Shown here piece by piece: positions 1 through 10,033 of a stretch of DNA of 64,000 bases. The notes beneath the pieces are model-generated. The model saw nothing but the letters and a program-made list of their open reading frames with translations. It was not told the origin of the DNA and ran no database searches. The position numbers were made by a program, and so were the translations under genes. The stretch spans positions 4,969,194 to 5,033,193 of the forward strand of contig JAJEKV010000015.1 in assembly GCA_021234155.1 (NCBI GenBank). Reading direction: 5' to 3'. The DNA comes from Isoetes taiwanensis. Its lineage: Eukaryota; Streptophyta; Lycopodiopsida; Isoetales; Isoetaceae. Position 1 is the stretch's first letter; every line of letters starts with the position of its first letter.

Positions 1-88
1 TTCAATGTTTGCTGCCTCATTGTTTTCAGTGTTTGTGTCACCATTTGGTTCTGCTAACATATTCTCTTCTTCTTGATCCGAGTCTAAA

Positions 89-361
89 TCACATTTTTCT
101 TTGTGTCTTTGTCTCATCCTTGTCCCTTTTGTCACAAACTGTTTTCCTTTGATGTTTATCTTTGTAAAACACCTGTTCATCAAATATTGTGTCTCTGCTA
201 ATAATAATTGTTCTGCTCTCTGGTATATAAACTCTATACCCTTTTGATTCCTCATCATATCCCACAAGATACCCAATGTTTGCTTTGTCATCTAATTTAC
301 GCCTCAATTCCTTTGGAACATGTACATATGCTAAACAACCATATGCTTTGAAAAAAATCAT
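89..361 (-). pseudogene. Ty1/copia pol continuation after integrase core
   Basis: Ninety codons following the integrase core in a different frame. They contain the copia signature just C-terminal of integrase (YGCLAYVHVPKELRRKLDDKA, then a GYLVGYDEESKGYRVY-type stretch). It overlaps the previous entry's frame, showing a frameshift near 300-360. The reverse transcriptase and RNase H would lie beyond the left window edge; bases 1-88 read as low-complexity linker and hold no recognisable domain. Confidence 0.85.
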
Positions 362-1226
362 AGTCTATGCTAGCATTAGTACTTGACCATAACAAATCAG
401 GTATGTTACCTTTAATGCTTGATGAAGGCAATTTGTTTTGGATCATGATTGCAGCCTTTAAAGCTTCCTCCCACAGAATGTTTGGTAAGCCACTCCTCTT
501 GATCATGGATCTTACAGCATCCATAATGGTTCTGTTTTTCCTCTCAGCTACTCCATTTTGTTGAGGGGTGTACCTGCAAGTTAGTTGCCTTCTAATACCA
601 TGAGTTATACAAAAAAGTCTGAATTTGGCTGATAAATATTCACCTCCCCTGTCAGACCTAATGCACTTTAACTTCTTTCCTGTCTCCCTTTCAACAAGCT
701 GAAATGAGACAAGAGTTTCATTTGTTAGCAAGCTGATTTTCTCAACAACATTAAAAGCAAGGCTTACCTCATCTTCATCATCAACATCAGATTTTTCCTT
801 TTCTTCTTGCTCCCTAGTCACAAAAGTACCAGTTGGCTTTCTGCCACGACCCCTTCCTGAATTTATTTTTCCTCCTCTACTTGCAGATCCTTTATTTTTG
901 TTTCTGCCATAATCTTTTGGAGTTGGACATTTGGCTGCCACATGTCCCTTTCCACCACATGTATAACAATTGAATTCTCTTTTGTTCTTTGGACATTCAT
1001 TTTTAAAGTGACCAGGCTCATTGCAATTGTAACATGTTGGTTGCCCCTTTTTTCTAGCAAAGAGGATTTCAGAAGTTTCCTCTCCTTCTCTCATTATTTT
1101 CTTCTGTTCATACTCAGTTCTCAAGGTATTCTCAGCTTCTTCCCTTGTTTTACTCATGTTTCTTATGAACAAAGACAAGTTTTCATTGTCACTTACTGTT
1201 GAGGGTAATCCTGGCAAAACCCTCAA
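297..1226 (-). pseudogene. Ty1/copia gag-integrase fusion (internally deleted polyprotein)
   Basis: Open frame of about 309 codons read leftwards. The N-terminal third is gag C-terminus with two CCHC zinc knuckles of the CX2CX4HX4C type (CYNCNEPGHFKNEC, then CYTCGGKGHVAAKC) followed by a Lys/Arg/Gly-rich stretch. After an acidic linker the protein enters the integrase core directly (RSDRGGEY, then TPQQNGVAERKNRT, the usual copia integrase landmarks). The protease (D-S/T-G) and the integrase HHCC zinc domain that should lie between are absent, so an internal deletion has joined gag to mid-integrase in frame. The upstream gag half is also missing next to it. The frame breaks again near 297-361, after which pol continues in another frame. 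It is a non-autonomous or dead copy. The family call is secure; the deletion is read directly from domain order. Confidence 0.9.
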
Positions 1227-3550
1227 CTAGAATGGTTTAGGACCTCCAGGTTGCTTCAGGCAACCACTCTAAACCTAAATCTTGCAAAACCTTTTCACCA
1301 CAAGCCTGTTAGTACAGTTTTCCCATTTCAAGAAAAAACCCTGTTTCCTCTTTTCAATACCAAGCACAAATAACTGGTGAATTTTACTTGGGAAAAGTAT
1401 GAGTGTGATCCCAACACTTGATATTAAAAGAGTGCAAAATCCTTCTTGAAGTCAGACAGTTCTAGATACTTAAAAAATCTATGCCTGACCTAGTCAAAAA
1501 TTGGTCAATACTCTCGGCAGAGAGCAGAAATTCTCAAATGTTTTGTGAGATATTATTTTTGATCCGGGACAAGCTGGGACTGATCTAATTGTTCTTGTAG
1601 GTAAAGTGCAACACCTTTTTTGGGATTACTTTGAATCTTTGAATGAACAGAGAGTAATTTACCAATGACATTTATCGTGTTTTTTGATGACGAGATATTA
1701 ATTTATATGTTTTTTGTTTTTCCTGAGACAGAATAGAAGATAATTACTGAGGTTTTGATAATAACATATGGACTGAACCTTTGCTAGAGAGTTTTGTAGC
1801 GAGAAGATAGGTTCTTTTTTGACTCTTATCAGATAGCTAGGACTTAGCTTTGACAAATATTTATATGTTTTATATTTTCTTTGAATGCAAGATGACTTTT
1901 CTTATGAAGCCTAAGTAGGATCTTTCTAATATGCAGTAGAAAAAAAACTAGAACAATATTTAGCAGATATGCATAACTTTCTTGAAAAGGAAGTTGAGGA
2001 AAGGAAATTTTACCAAAGTCGGATTTTCATTCACTTAACAAATCATACAGAGTTCCACATAACTTCAAATAACTCACAATTCAGAGTCAATAATACTTCC
2101 GGATCTGGACATGAATAATTGGTCACTTTTCTTGCTCAATCAAGTAAATTGATGCGAAAAAAGGAAGGTCAATTCACAAAGCGAGAAGATCGTTATTGAC
2201 ATGTATTTCGCATCCACAATCTCCCAAATGCGCAAAAGCCCTTGAAATTTCCTGGGTCGATTTGCCCCTTTTTGAAAATGCCTGGTTCTGTTCCAATTCT
2301 TGCAAGATCCAAAGTTATCCGATCATTTAGCACACCGTTTTGGAGTTCTTGGGATCACTCAAGTTAAATCGAGGGAATGCAGTCATGATTAGGTAGTTCC
2401 CGGCTACTAAAAATCCGTTTCTTGGCCTCGCAAATCTTAGGGTTCTTGTTTTTCTTGTGAAGAAATATCCCACAGGCGGAATGGAAAAAAAAGAAGCCAA
2501 GGTATAAATATAGATCCATTGACCGATCTTGATTACGTGGTCTCCTCCCCACGCCAAGCTTCGGCTCGTGTTTTTCACTTGGCATGCCGGGGGCGCCACT
2601 TGGCGTGAGGATGAGAGGGTAGATAAATGGGGGTAGATGTAGGTAGGTTTTATCATTTTTCAAAAAAGGCACGCGCCCCAAGAAGGCCATTTAGAAGGTC
2701 GATATAACCTCTTTTTTCAAAAATGTTTGTGCCAGGTGGCATGTTTTCATGTGGGCTACCAGATAGTATCATCAAATTTTCAAATGGAATACTTTGATTT
2801 TTTTTGGAAAAAAAAAGAAATGACTAAGCATGGGGCTTGGTGAGGTGGCAAAAATGGTGAAGATGTGGCACTTAAGGGTTGGTAACCATCTTTTCCCTAG
2901 TCAAAAATGATGATTTTGGTGAAGTGGCATGAAGTATGGATGATATGGGTGACACGTGTGATATGAATGGTGAAGTGGAATTATGAATGATGAAGTGGAT
3001 GTTTGTATCTTTTGCAATTTCTTTTGACATGAAATGCTACTAGGGAGCTCATTTCTTACATAGTTGGACATGTCTTGCTTTTGTCCTTCTTTTGTAAGAC
3101 CTAGTAAGTATAACTCTAGGTACTTTTGAAATGAATTCATGAGGCTCCCTAATGCTTGACTTTGGTGAGTGGGTGGATGGAGCATGGAGTGTGTGTTTCA
3201 ATTGACTAGGGAAAAAAAAATTACCAACACCATAGTATGAAATGAGAGGAGATGGAAATGTGGAAAAAAAGAAGGCTAGACATGGAATGGAGAGAACGAC
3301 TCAAGATATAGAATGAAAAAGAATGGCTAGGCAATTCTTTAAGAACTTTAGAATATCAACTTCAATGCTCAAATCAGAAATGTCATACCAAGTTGTGATC
3401 TTGCAAATCTTCAATAGGGCTTCAAATTTAGTAACTTGCCTTGTGACCTTCCATTTAGCCAAAATACTCCTTTGATGTTTTCTCAAGTGAATGTCCTTCT
3501 TTGGTTCTTCAAGTCCTTGTGTCTTTTGTAGCTTTTTGAAAGATCTTCAA
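1227..3550. other. non-coding sequence between the two halves of the copia element
   Basis: No recognisable gene. Long open frames on the minus strand here (about 2327-2690 and 2901-3185) have no domain or coding look. The stretch near 2700-3000 is rich in GATG/GAAGTGG-type low-complexity repeats and includes one GCCAGGTGGCATG motif close to the minisatellite monomer at 48-52 kb. A possible MITE sits at 2876-3231 (separate entry). If the gag at 3.7-4.2 kb and the gag-integrase at 0.3-1.2 kb belong to one element, this is inserted or rearranged DNA inside it. Confidence 0.5.
2876..3231. mobile_element. possible MITE (imperfect terminal inverted repeats)
   Basis: The left end (2876-2904) reads GGTTGGTAACC then TTTTCCCTAGTCAA. 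The right end (3202-3231), read on the other strand, is GGTGTTGGTAA then a T run and CCCTAGTCAA. The match covers about 28 bp with a few differences around a homopolymer, enclosing about 355 bp of non-coding sequence. I found no clean target-site duplication, so the boundaries are approximate. Confidence 0.4.
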
Positions 3551-3689
3551 AGTTGCAACTTCAAATACTCCTTATGTGCTTATTGAACCATGTATTTGGA
3601 AATGCTAATGGTTCTTCCATCTTTGCCATGAGTGGCGACACTTATCGCCTCGAAATTTGTATGACCGACTTCTCTCGAGATATTATTCC

Positions 3690-4227
3690 TCCCCAACCAA
3701 AGTCAAAAGCAACAATATTATCAAATGTGTTGAAAACTCTGATTACATCCCCTCTTCCTTTAACTTAAGATTTCTTAACTCATTTTCAAGAAGATCAATC
3801 TGAGAGGATGTTTTTTCTTCAAAATGTTTCAAAAGATATGACCACATTTGTCTTGGATTCATATTTCTAAGTTTAAGCCTTATAGTAGGGCTTACCTTGC
3901 ATGTAATTATTCCTTGAGCTTCTTTAAGCCTTGAGTATAAAGATCTCCCAAATCTCGACTTGACCGCCCCCTCAAGTAAACCTTTCTCGCATTTGGTGGC
4001 ACAAAGACTGCACTTTGCCTTATGTTAACCGAACTTTCAGATACTGACCTTGTGAGGGTATTGAAGTCCACATTTGTTACACCATCTGGATCTACAAGAT
4101 CCCAGAGGTCCTCCACTTCCAAAATATGCTTGATTGCATCTTTCCAAACTTGAAACCCCGGGCCTCCTTTATAAACTTCTACAATTAACAAGGTAGAACT
4201 AGCTCCAAACCTCGCTTGACATGATGA
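3690..4227 (-). pseudogene. Ty1/copia gag, N-terminal part (frameshifted)
   Basis: Read leftwards from an ATG near 4227, then a frameshift, then an open stretch of 94 codons (4191-3907) containing VEVYKGGPGFQVWKDAI and HILEVEDLWDLVDPDG, typical of the copia gag (UBN2-like) N-terminus. The frame continues after a stop as a recognisable gag segment (NMNPRQMWSYLLKHFEEKT). It lies immediately downstream of the primer-binding site and LTR in the same orientation, as expected for gag. It is probably the 5' part of the element whose gag-integrase lies at 0.3-1.2 kb, but the 2.3 kb between them leaves that unproven. Confidence 0.75.
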
Positions 4228-4262
4228 ATAACTTTTCTTTGAATGCTTAGTACCAGTAACTG

Positions 4263-4274
4263 CTCTGATACCAA
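4263..4274 (-). promoter_or_regulatory. copia primer-binding site (initiator tRNA-Met type)
   Basis: On the minus strand the sequence directly after the LTR end is TTGGTATCAGAGC, the classical plant copia primer-binding site complementary to the 3' end of initiator methionine tRNA. It is two bases inside the LTR's terminal CA, which fixes both orientation and LTR boundary. Confidence 0.9.
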
Positions 4275-4903
4275 TGTTAGAAATAGAGAATCTTATTCCA
4301 ATCTATTTCAATATTGCTTGATGAAATCATGAATTACATCAAGACAATGATCATCATATAATAATTTCTAAGATAACGAACTTTCAAGAAACAATATTTC
4401 AATAAACCTTAGGATAACTGTAGCACAAAGTTACTGTAGAAATGGGATTGACTCAAATTTGACCCGAAGAGAATACAATCAAACAACTCCGAAACAAGCA
4501 GTAATTCCTCCTTAGATTATCCTCCTGACCAGTCCAATTTCTGAACCGGCCTCTTGAATCTTTTATAATGCAAGTCTCGGCGGTTATGGCATCGGATCCG
4601 GCCGCCTAGCCGAGCTCCTATTCATATGGAGTTTCCCTCCATTGCATCGGGCCCCAAATGCTATACATATGGGATAATCCCAACCATTTAATATGTATAA
4701 GCTCAACCAATTGCAATATGGTGTAAAGACCATTATCATGTGAACCACTATAAGTTCAATGGTATGCTATTTTCACTGGACTGCAAATTAGGTCTAGCCA
4801 ATCTCTGTACAATCTCCTGTATAACTTATGTACACTGTATATACAACTTCAATGAATCATTTTTGTCAACAGAATATGTGATGACTCAAACCTAATTTCA
4901 ACA
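4275..4903 (-). repeat. Ty1/copia long terminal repeat (5' LTR), 629 bp
   Basis: On the minus strand it begins TGTTGAAATTAGG and ends CTATTTCTAACA, i.e. canonical TG...CA ends, and abuts the primer-binding site. The partner LTR is not seen in the window; it would lie to the left, beyond base 1, or is lost. The outer edge at 4903/4904 falls inside LINE coding sequence, so this element probably inserted into that LINE. Confidence 0.85.
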
Positions 4904-6705
4904 CTAATGCTGAAAATCTAGAAGCTGCCAAATTGCTCTTAGACACATATTCACTGGCTTCTGGTGTCCTTGTGTGTGGCAGAAGTGTACAGCTTTGTGG
5001 ACGTTGGATACTCCAACATGTGTTCATGATTATCCATGGAATTACTTGCTCATGGACAAGCCATCAAGTTGTTGGAGATTCCAGTTGGTATCTATGTTCT
5101 TTGTTGAGCCGCATGGAAGGAGATCATTAAGGGTTTGGAGAAGCACTTATTCTGGTGGTCCACTGCAAAATTGTCTCTTGCGGGTCACATTACAGTGGCC
5201 AAGCCAGTCCTTAGTAGTACCCCTGTCTATATGGCATCCTTACTGTTAGCCCCATAGCTCAGAGTACGTGAGCTCATTGCAATAATTTGAAACTTTATAT
5301 GGGCAGGTAACGAGGAAGGTGTTGTGATTAAGGCGGCGTGGTCGAAATGCATCTTTCCAAAATGGGCAGGTGGTCTGGGTATGATGGACTTCTTACTGCA
5401 GAGCAAAGTCCGTATTTCAAAGTTCATTTGGAGATTCCTAATTGGTGAAGATGACTCTCCTGGTTTATGCCTTCTTAGACAGGTCTTGGTCACTGTATCC
5501 CTCTAGGCAAACAGTCAAACCAGTCCTACCTTGGGTATTATTTCAGCCTCTGCAACCTTTTTCAAATGCTTCTCCAGTTTTGCGTGGACTGTTGACAGCA
5601 TGGGATGCAGTCAAACACCTCTTTTGGCCATGCCCTTCCACACACACCCTATTGAAGACTCCATGATGGTGGCTACCACTGCCTCCAAACCCCTCAGCAC
5701 CTCTACTGGCTGCATCAGTTCATCCTCTTACACAGAGATGATGGGTTCTTGCAGATGTTGTCTCTATTAAAGCATGGTATGAAGCCGGTCGCCTATTGTC
5801 TTGGCTTGAATTTTAGGCAAAGTTCCTCCTGCTCTCCCATTGGGATGTGTCTGTATAGAAGAAGGTCGCAAAGAATTTACCTCTTATGGTGCGGTCGTTG
5901 TTCTGACGAAAGGATGCCTTGGGACTGTCATGAAAATATTCACAAAGGCAAGTACTTTGTCAAATCGAGATATCGCCTTCTCTTAGCACCACAACCCTCC
6001 CATTGCGGATGGGTAGCACCTATAGATTCCACGACTCACTTTATGCGTACATGGTGATTTCTTTGGATAAGTTGCTCCACCCTAAAGTTTCTGTACTTTG
6101 GTGGCAGGTTATCCACAGGTGCCTGTGTGTTAATGCCTTCAGACATCGTTATGATCCTTGCATATCTACAATATGCTTGCTCTGCCTTTCAGTCATTGAG
6201 ACTCTTGAGCACTGCCTTTTCTATTGTCTAGAGGCTCAGCCGGCGTGGTCTTGGCTACAAGGTTTGTTTAACAATGCATTGGACTACCGATGCATCTTCT
6301 TGGCGTCCTATCCCAATGCATGGTCCCCCAGCTAAACAGAGGGCATTCCATCCTCCATCTTGGTTCTGGTTGGATCTTGTGGTCGATATGGAAGCGTCTC
6401 AGATGCCACATTTTTCAGGGCATTTATTCATCTGCACGTGGTGTTATTATGGTGGCCTAGAAAAAAAGTATTGACGTCTTACGAGTGTTCCTCCCCTTGA
6501 GTAAAAAATGAGAAACATATTTGGATTCAGTATCTTCAAATTGATTCTTATCGTTAGTCTCCTATTCTGGAGTAAGTACATCGTGCTCTACGCTCGTGCT
6601 CCTGTGGCATCTTTTTGTGCTTACACAGTTAGATGAGACATATAAATTTTATACTTCTTATTTTCGATTAATAAAGTTTTTGGCTTTCGTCCTTAAAAAA
6701 AAAAA
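4904..6705 (+). mobile_element. LINE (L1-type) 3' part: end of reverse transcriptase, zf-RVT domain, poly(A)
   Basis: The region directly beyond the LTR reads as the C-terminal reverse-transcriptase region of a plant LINE (AENLEAAKLLLDTYSLASG). It is followed by LSLAGHITVAKPVL, then FPKWAGGLGMMDFLLQSKV, and near 6050-6250 by the zinc-binding zf-RVT domain (PKVSVLWWQVIHRCLCVN, then CLLCLSVIETLEHCLFYC with the expected C-x2-C...H...C). Many frameshifts break the frame. The 3' end has an AATAAA at 6670-6675 and an 11-A tail at 6695-6705. The 5' part is missing at the LTR junction. It is related to the fragment at 60.6-61.5 kb (shared WQVIHR motif). Confidence 0.8.
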
Positions 6706-8236
6706 GGGAATTTTATTTTCTAATTTGGCAAATGAGTCATGCAAATGTGCAAACCCTTTGAAGTATTTTATAAAAGGAAATCTTATCTCCATTGGTTATT
6801 ATAGTGCTACTAAAATATAAACAATTTCACATGCTGTATAAGTTTTGTGTGCACGTCAAATATTAAATTAATTTATTTGCATTCTTATATATAAGAGGAT
6901 GAATGTGGAGTAGAAGTGAGTCAAGAATACATTTGAATTGGACGTGTGGAAGCTAATTGAAACTTGGCCAAGAACGTCAAGATCAACAAGCATATATAAT
7001 GTCAAATCCTTATCTATCTTTTTGCTATTATATTCATATTAAGTGTACAACCATCTTTGCATCAAAATTCAGAGATCAAGTATATTCCTATGATTGAAGT
7101 TTTCTTTGGCAATACTTTTAGTCGAAAGGCAAGGTTTCTATCTACTATCTACTATCTAATCTTAGTAGTAATATTTTCACTATGCTATATACCATACGCG
7201 ATACCTTTCTCATATTTATCTTGTGAAGCACATGTAAATGGTGCAACATAATGGAGTAACTAATATGAAATAAGGGGGTAGCTAATAAGAAATTGAGTAT
7301 TCTAGATCAGCTAAGAAAATAGAACTAATTATTAACATCCATGGAGACCAATAGACCATGAGAACTATACAATGGAATTACTACAACCATTACTGTTTAG
7401 GATTAATAAGCCAACCTACATTTAGCTATCATAAATATAAGCTTGAAAACATTTAAGGCTTAAACTTGCTTGAAGCAAAGTTTCCTAGCTTAGATGAGTA
7501 CATGGCTATACAATTGATGACATTTATGGAAAATGAGGGGTTGTGGTGTAAGTAATTTGATCCGAAAAAAATAGCTATCTGTATAGACGATACATTTTGA
7601 ATAGTCGAGATGTCTATGAAACCAACTCAGTCAACCACTTTATAGAGTAGTCAAACTTGTCTAGTAACATATGATCGAGATGTTGAGGCGACCACTTTAT
7701 GGACTAGTCAAACTTGTTTAATAACATTGAGCTATGTTCACATGAACACGCGCAATGAAGGAACATTTGGACAATGGCATGCTCCCCATTTGTGGGTACT
7801 GTGCTTCAGATGAACATGAACATGCACAAGGAAGGAACATTTGGGCAATGGCATGCTCTCCATTTGTCTGTACTTGAAGTGAGAATTACTGTGGAGCTTA
7901 TCAAACGAATCAAAGGAGTTGTCATGCACGTGTAGTGGGGACATCTTATTTTCTTGTTGAAGTGTTGCCCTTACACTTGGACCTTAGACTGAGCCTTTGT
8001 GGCACCGAAAACTCGTACTCAGTTGGTTCGAAAGCGGGGCATATGTCATGATCAAATTCTTTGGACATAAATCTCCATTGTGTGTCGGATGTACGATGAC
8101 CATCCATTTGAAAGCCTTGACAATGCTAAAGAAAGATGACATAAACATCCTTTAGTTATTAGAAATGGACATGAGCAAGCCTAGATAAGTCAGATATGGC
8201 ATAGCTTGGAGTAATTGGCATGCTCAAGGTCATTCT
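6706..8236. other. non-coding AT-rich sequence with two small tandem duplications
   Basis: No gene recognised. Two imperfect duplications are visible. Around 7604-7729 a unit containing ACCACTTTAT and AGTCAAACTTG occurs twice. Around 7741-7878 a unit containing AAGGAACATTTGG, CAATGGCATGCTC and CCATTTGT occurs twice, about 76 bp apart. The purpose is unknown; they look like local replication-slippage products. Confidence 0.6.
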
Positions 8237-8520
8237 GAGGGCATAATTTCCTCCCACGACTATTACATTACATGACTAATACATTTGAGACATCAGAGTC
8301 AGGTAAAGTTAATTGGTCATTTTTGGGGTGTAATTCCCTCTTAGGACTACTAAATTTGGGGCATTAGAGTTGAGTAAAGGTATTTTGCCATTTTTAGCAT
8401 GTAGTTTCTTCCCAGGACTGCTACATTTGGAGCATTCGGGGGTTAGAGTCAGGTAAAGCTCTGTCAAGTTAATTGGCCTGGTGAATGCCATTTCTATGAT
8501 GTAATTTCCTAATGTTGAGG
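8237..8520. repeat. degenerate tandem repeat, about 3 copies of 75-90 bp
   Basis: Successive copies share TGTAATTTCCTCCCA-like starts, then GACTACTACATTTGGGGCATT and AGAGTCAGGTAAAG, then TTAATTGG and a CATTTTTGG-type end. The copies start near 8237, 8324 and 8398, with a partial fourth at about 8498. Divergence is high, so the array is old. Confidence 0.55.
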
Positions 8521-10033
8521 AGAGGGGAGTCCAAGTTCAAGTAAAAGTGGTCTAAAGGTTCTTCAGAAAGAAGCAAATAATGTTTATTTAGCATTCTCAA
8601 TGGCATGTCCCATGATGTGATTTTCTTTGGACCACAATGGTCTAATGGTATAAAGGTGCTTCAAAGGTTCTTCAAAACAAACAAGATATAATTTGAATTG
8701 AATTGGTTATAAAAAATGTGAAAGAAATAGGGCACTCGTGGGAGTGGCTGATATGGGGTCCGCCTATACACCGCCTCGTGCTTCGCGAAATGGAGCTTCC
8801 ATAAATTACAGTTGCAGCTGCTGGCTATGGCGATGGGAGAAATAGGCGAGGAAGGTCAGGTCAGGAACATCCTTTTAAATATTTCAGACAGACAGGACAG
8901 CAAAGCGGTCTCATATTTTTTGTCCCTTTGTGCGCCCCTGTCCCAATCCAGATCCCGCCCTTTAATTCAGATCTCAAAATTGATTGAAAAGTGCATCGAT
9001 TCAGAAGCCCGAAGACTAATAATCAAGACCGGATTTAACATCTCCACAGGTGGATAGCTCTAGCTATGGCTTGGCTATCCATGATGGCGCCCTTTTTCTC
9101 GAAGGTTTTTAGGTTTCATTTAAGCAAGTTTGGCAGTTCTGATTAATGTGGCGTAGATTAGAACGGTTTAAGCAGGGATTTAAAGAGCACAGATTTAATG
9201 ACGGTTTTTTCTGCATTGCCGGATTTGGAGCTTTGGTGCCGGATTTGCACCCTATTCTTGGTTAGGGCTAAGTTTGAATAGGGTCAAAAATGGCGCTGAA
9301 CAGTTCGCAGTGGCCCAGTAGTCAGATGTGGGGCAGCGTTTGGCCTTGGAATTTCTCCGTGTGGGCGATAGTGGATTACCCACCACAATTATTTTTTCAG
9401 AATGAACAGAATGATTGGCTGTGGCTATGGCTATGGCGGAGGTTAAGCTTGGTATTACAAAAGTAAGAGGAATTGTTAAGGATTTGCTTGAATTACATTA
9501 ATGGTAAATTCGATGAAAGCAAATGGGGCCGTAGCCAAGCTTTTCGAAGCTCCCTTTTTATCTAGCCATGGCTGCCATGGTTAAAGCTGTCTATTGTGCT
9601 GTCTTTTCCGCACCGAATGAGCCTAACCTACCCAATTCATTCCGGCGATTATTCCACACTGCAGAGCAAAAGAAGGGCGAATTATGATCGGTCCTGGACT
9701 GGGTATATGTTTTAGCAGCAGAGGCAGGCCAGGCGGCAGGCCACGTTTTTGGGCATGAGCGATGATCTAGAGTGCCGAATTGAAGGTACTTACCTGGGAT
9801 TGAAGGTACGCACTTCAAATTTGCAGCTATGGGCCTTGTTTCTGTTCAGACTTGCCCAATCTTATCAGTTTTTTCTTCAACTTTAGGTACATTTTGGGCG
9901 GGTTGCCCGGACCATTTTAGTGGCGAATGAACCAGGCATGATGAAATCGACCCAATACAGATTTCTTCGTTTTCTTCCGCCAAATCCTTAATGCTGCATT
10001 GTACTTGCCTCTTGAGCTAGAATTGCTGAGAAA
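8521..10033 (+). other. 5' flank of the receptor kinase gene
   Basis: No coding region is supported. A short open frame at 8812-9057 has no recognisable domain. No convincing TATA box is seen close to the start. A pyrimidine-rich run ending in TTTAGG near 9880 could be a 3' splice site of a 5'-leader intron, but this is a guess. The leader just before the start codon (10000-10033) is AT-balanced and has an in-frame stop upstream, consistent with the ATG at 10034 being the true start. Confidence 0.4.

Noticed and set aside
2327-2690. Two overlapping minus-strand frames of about 108 codons as a gene
   Set aside because: No recognisable domain, low-complexity composition, and no start or splice context; likely chance.
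8812-9057. 81-codon open frame upstream of the receptor kinase as a possible gene
   Set aside because: No domain, no splice context, and a composition like the surrounding non-coding DNA.
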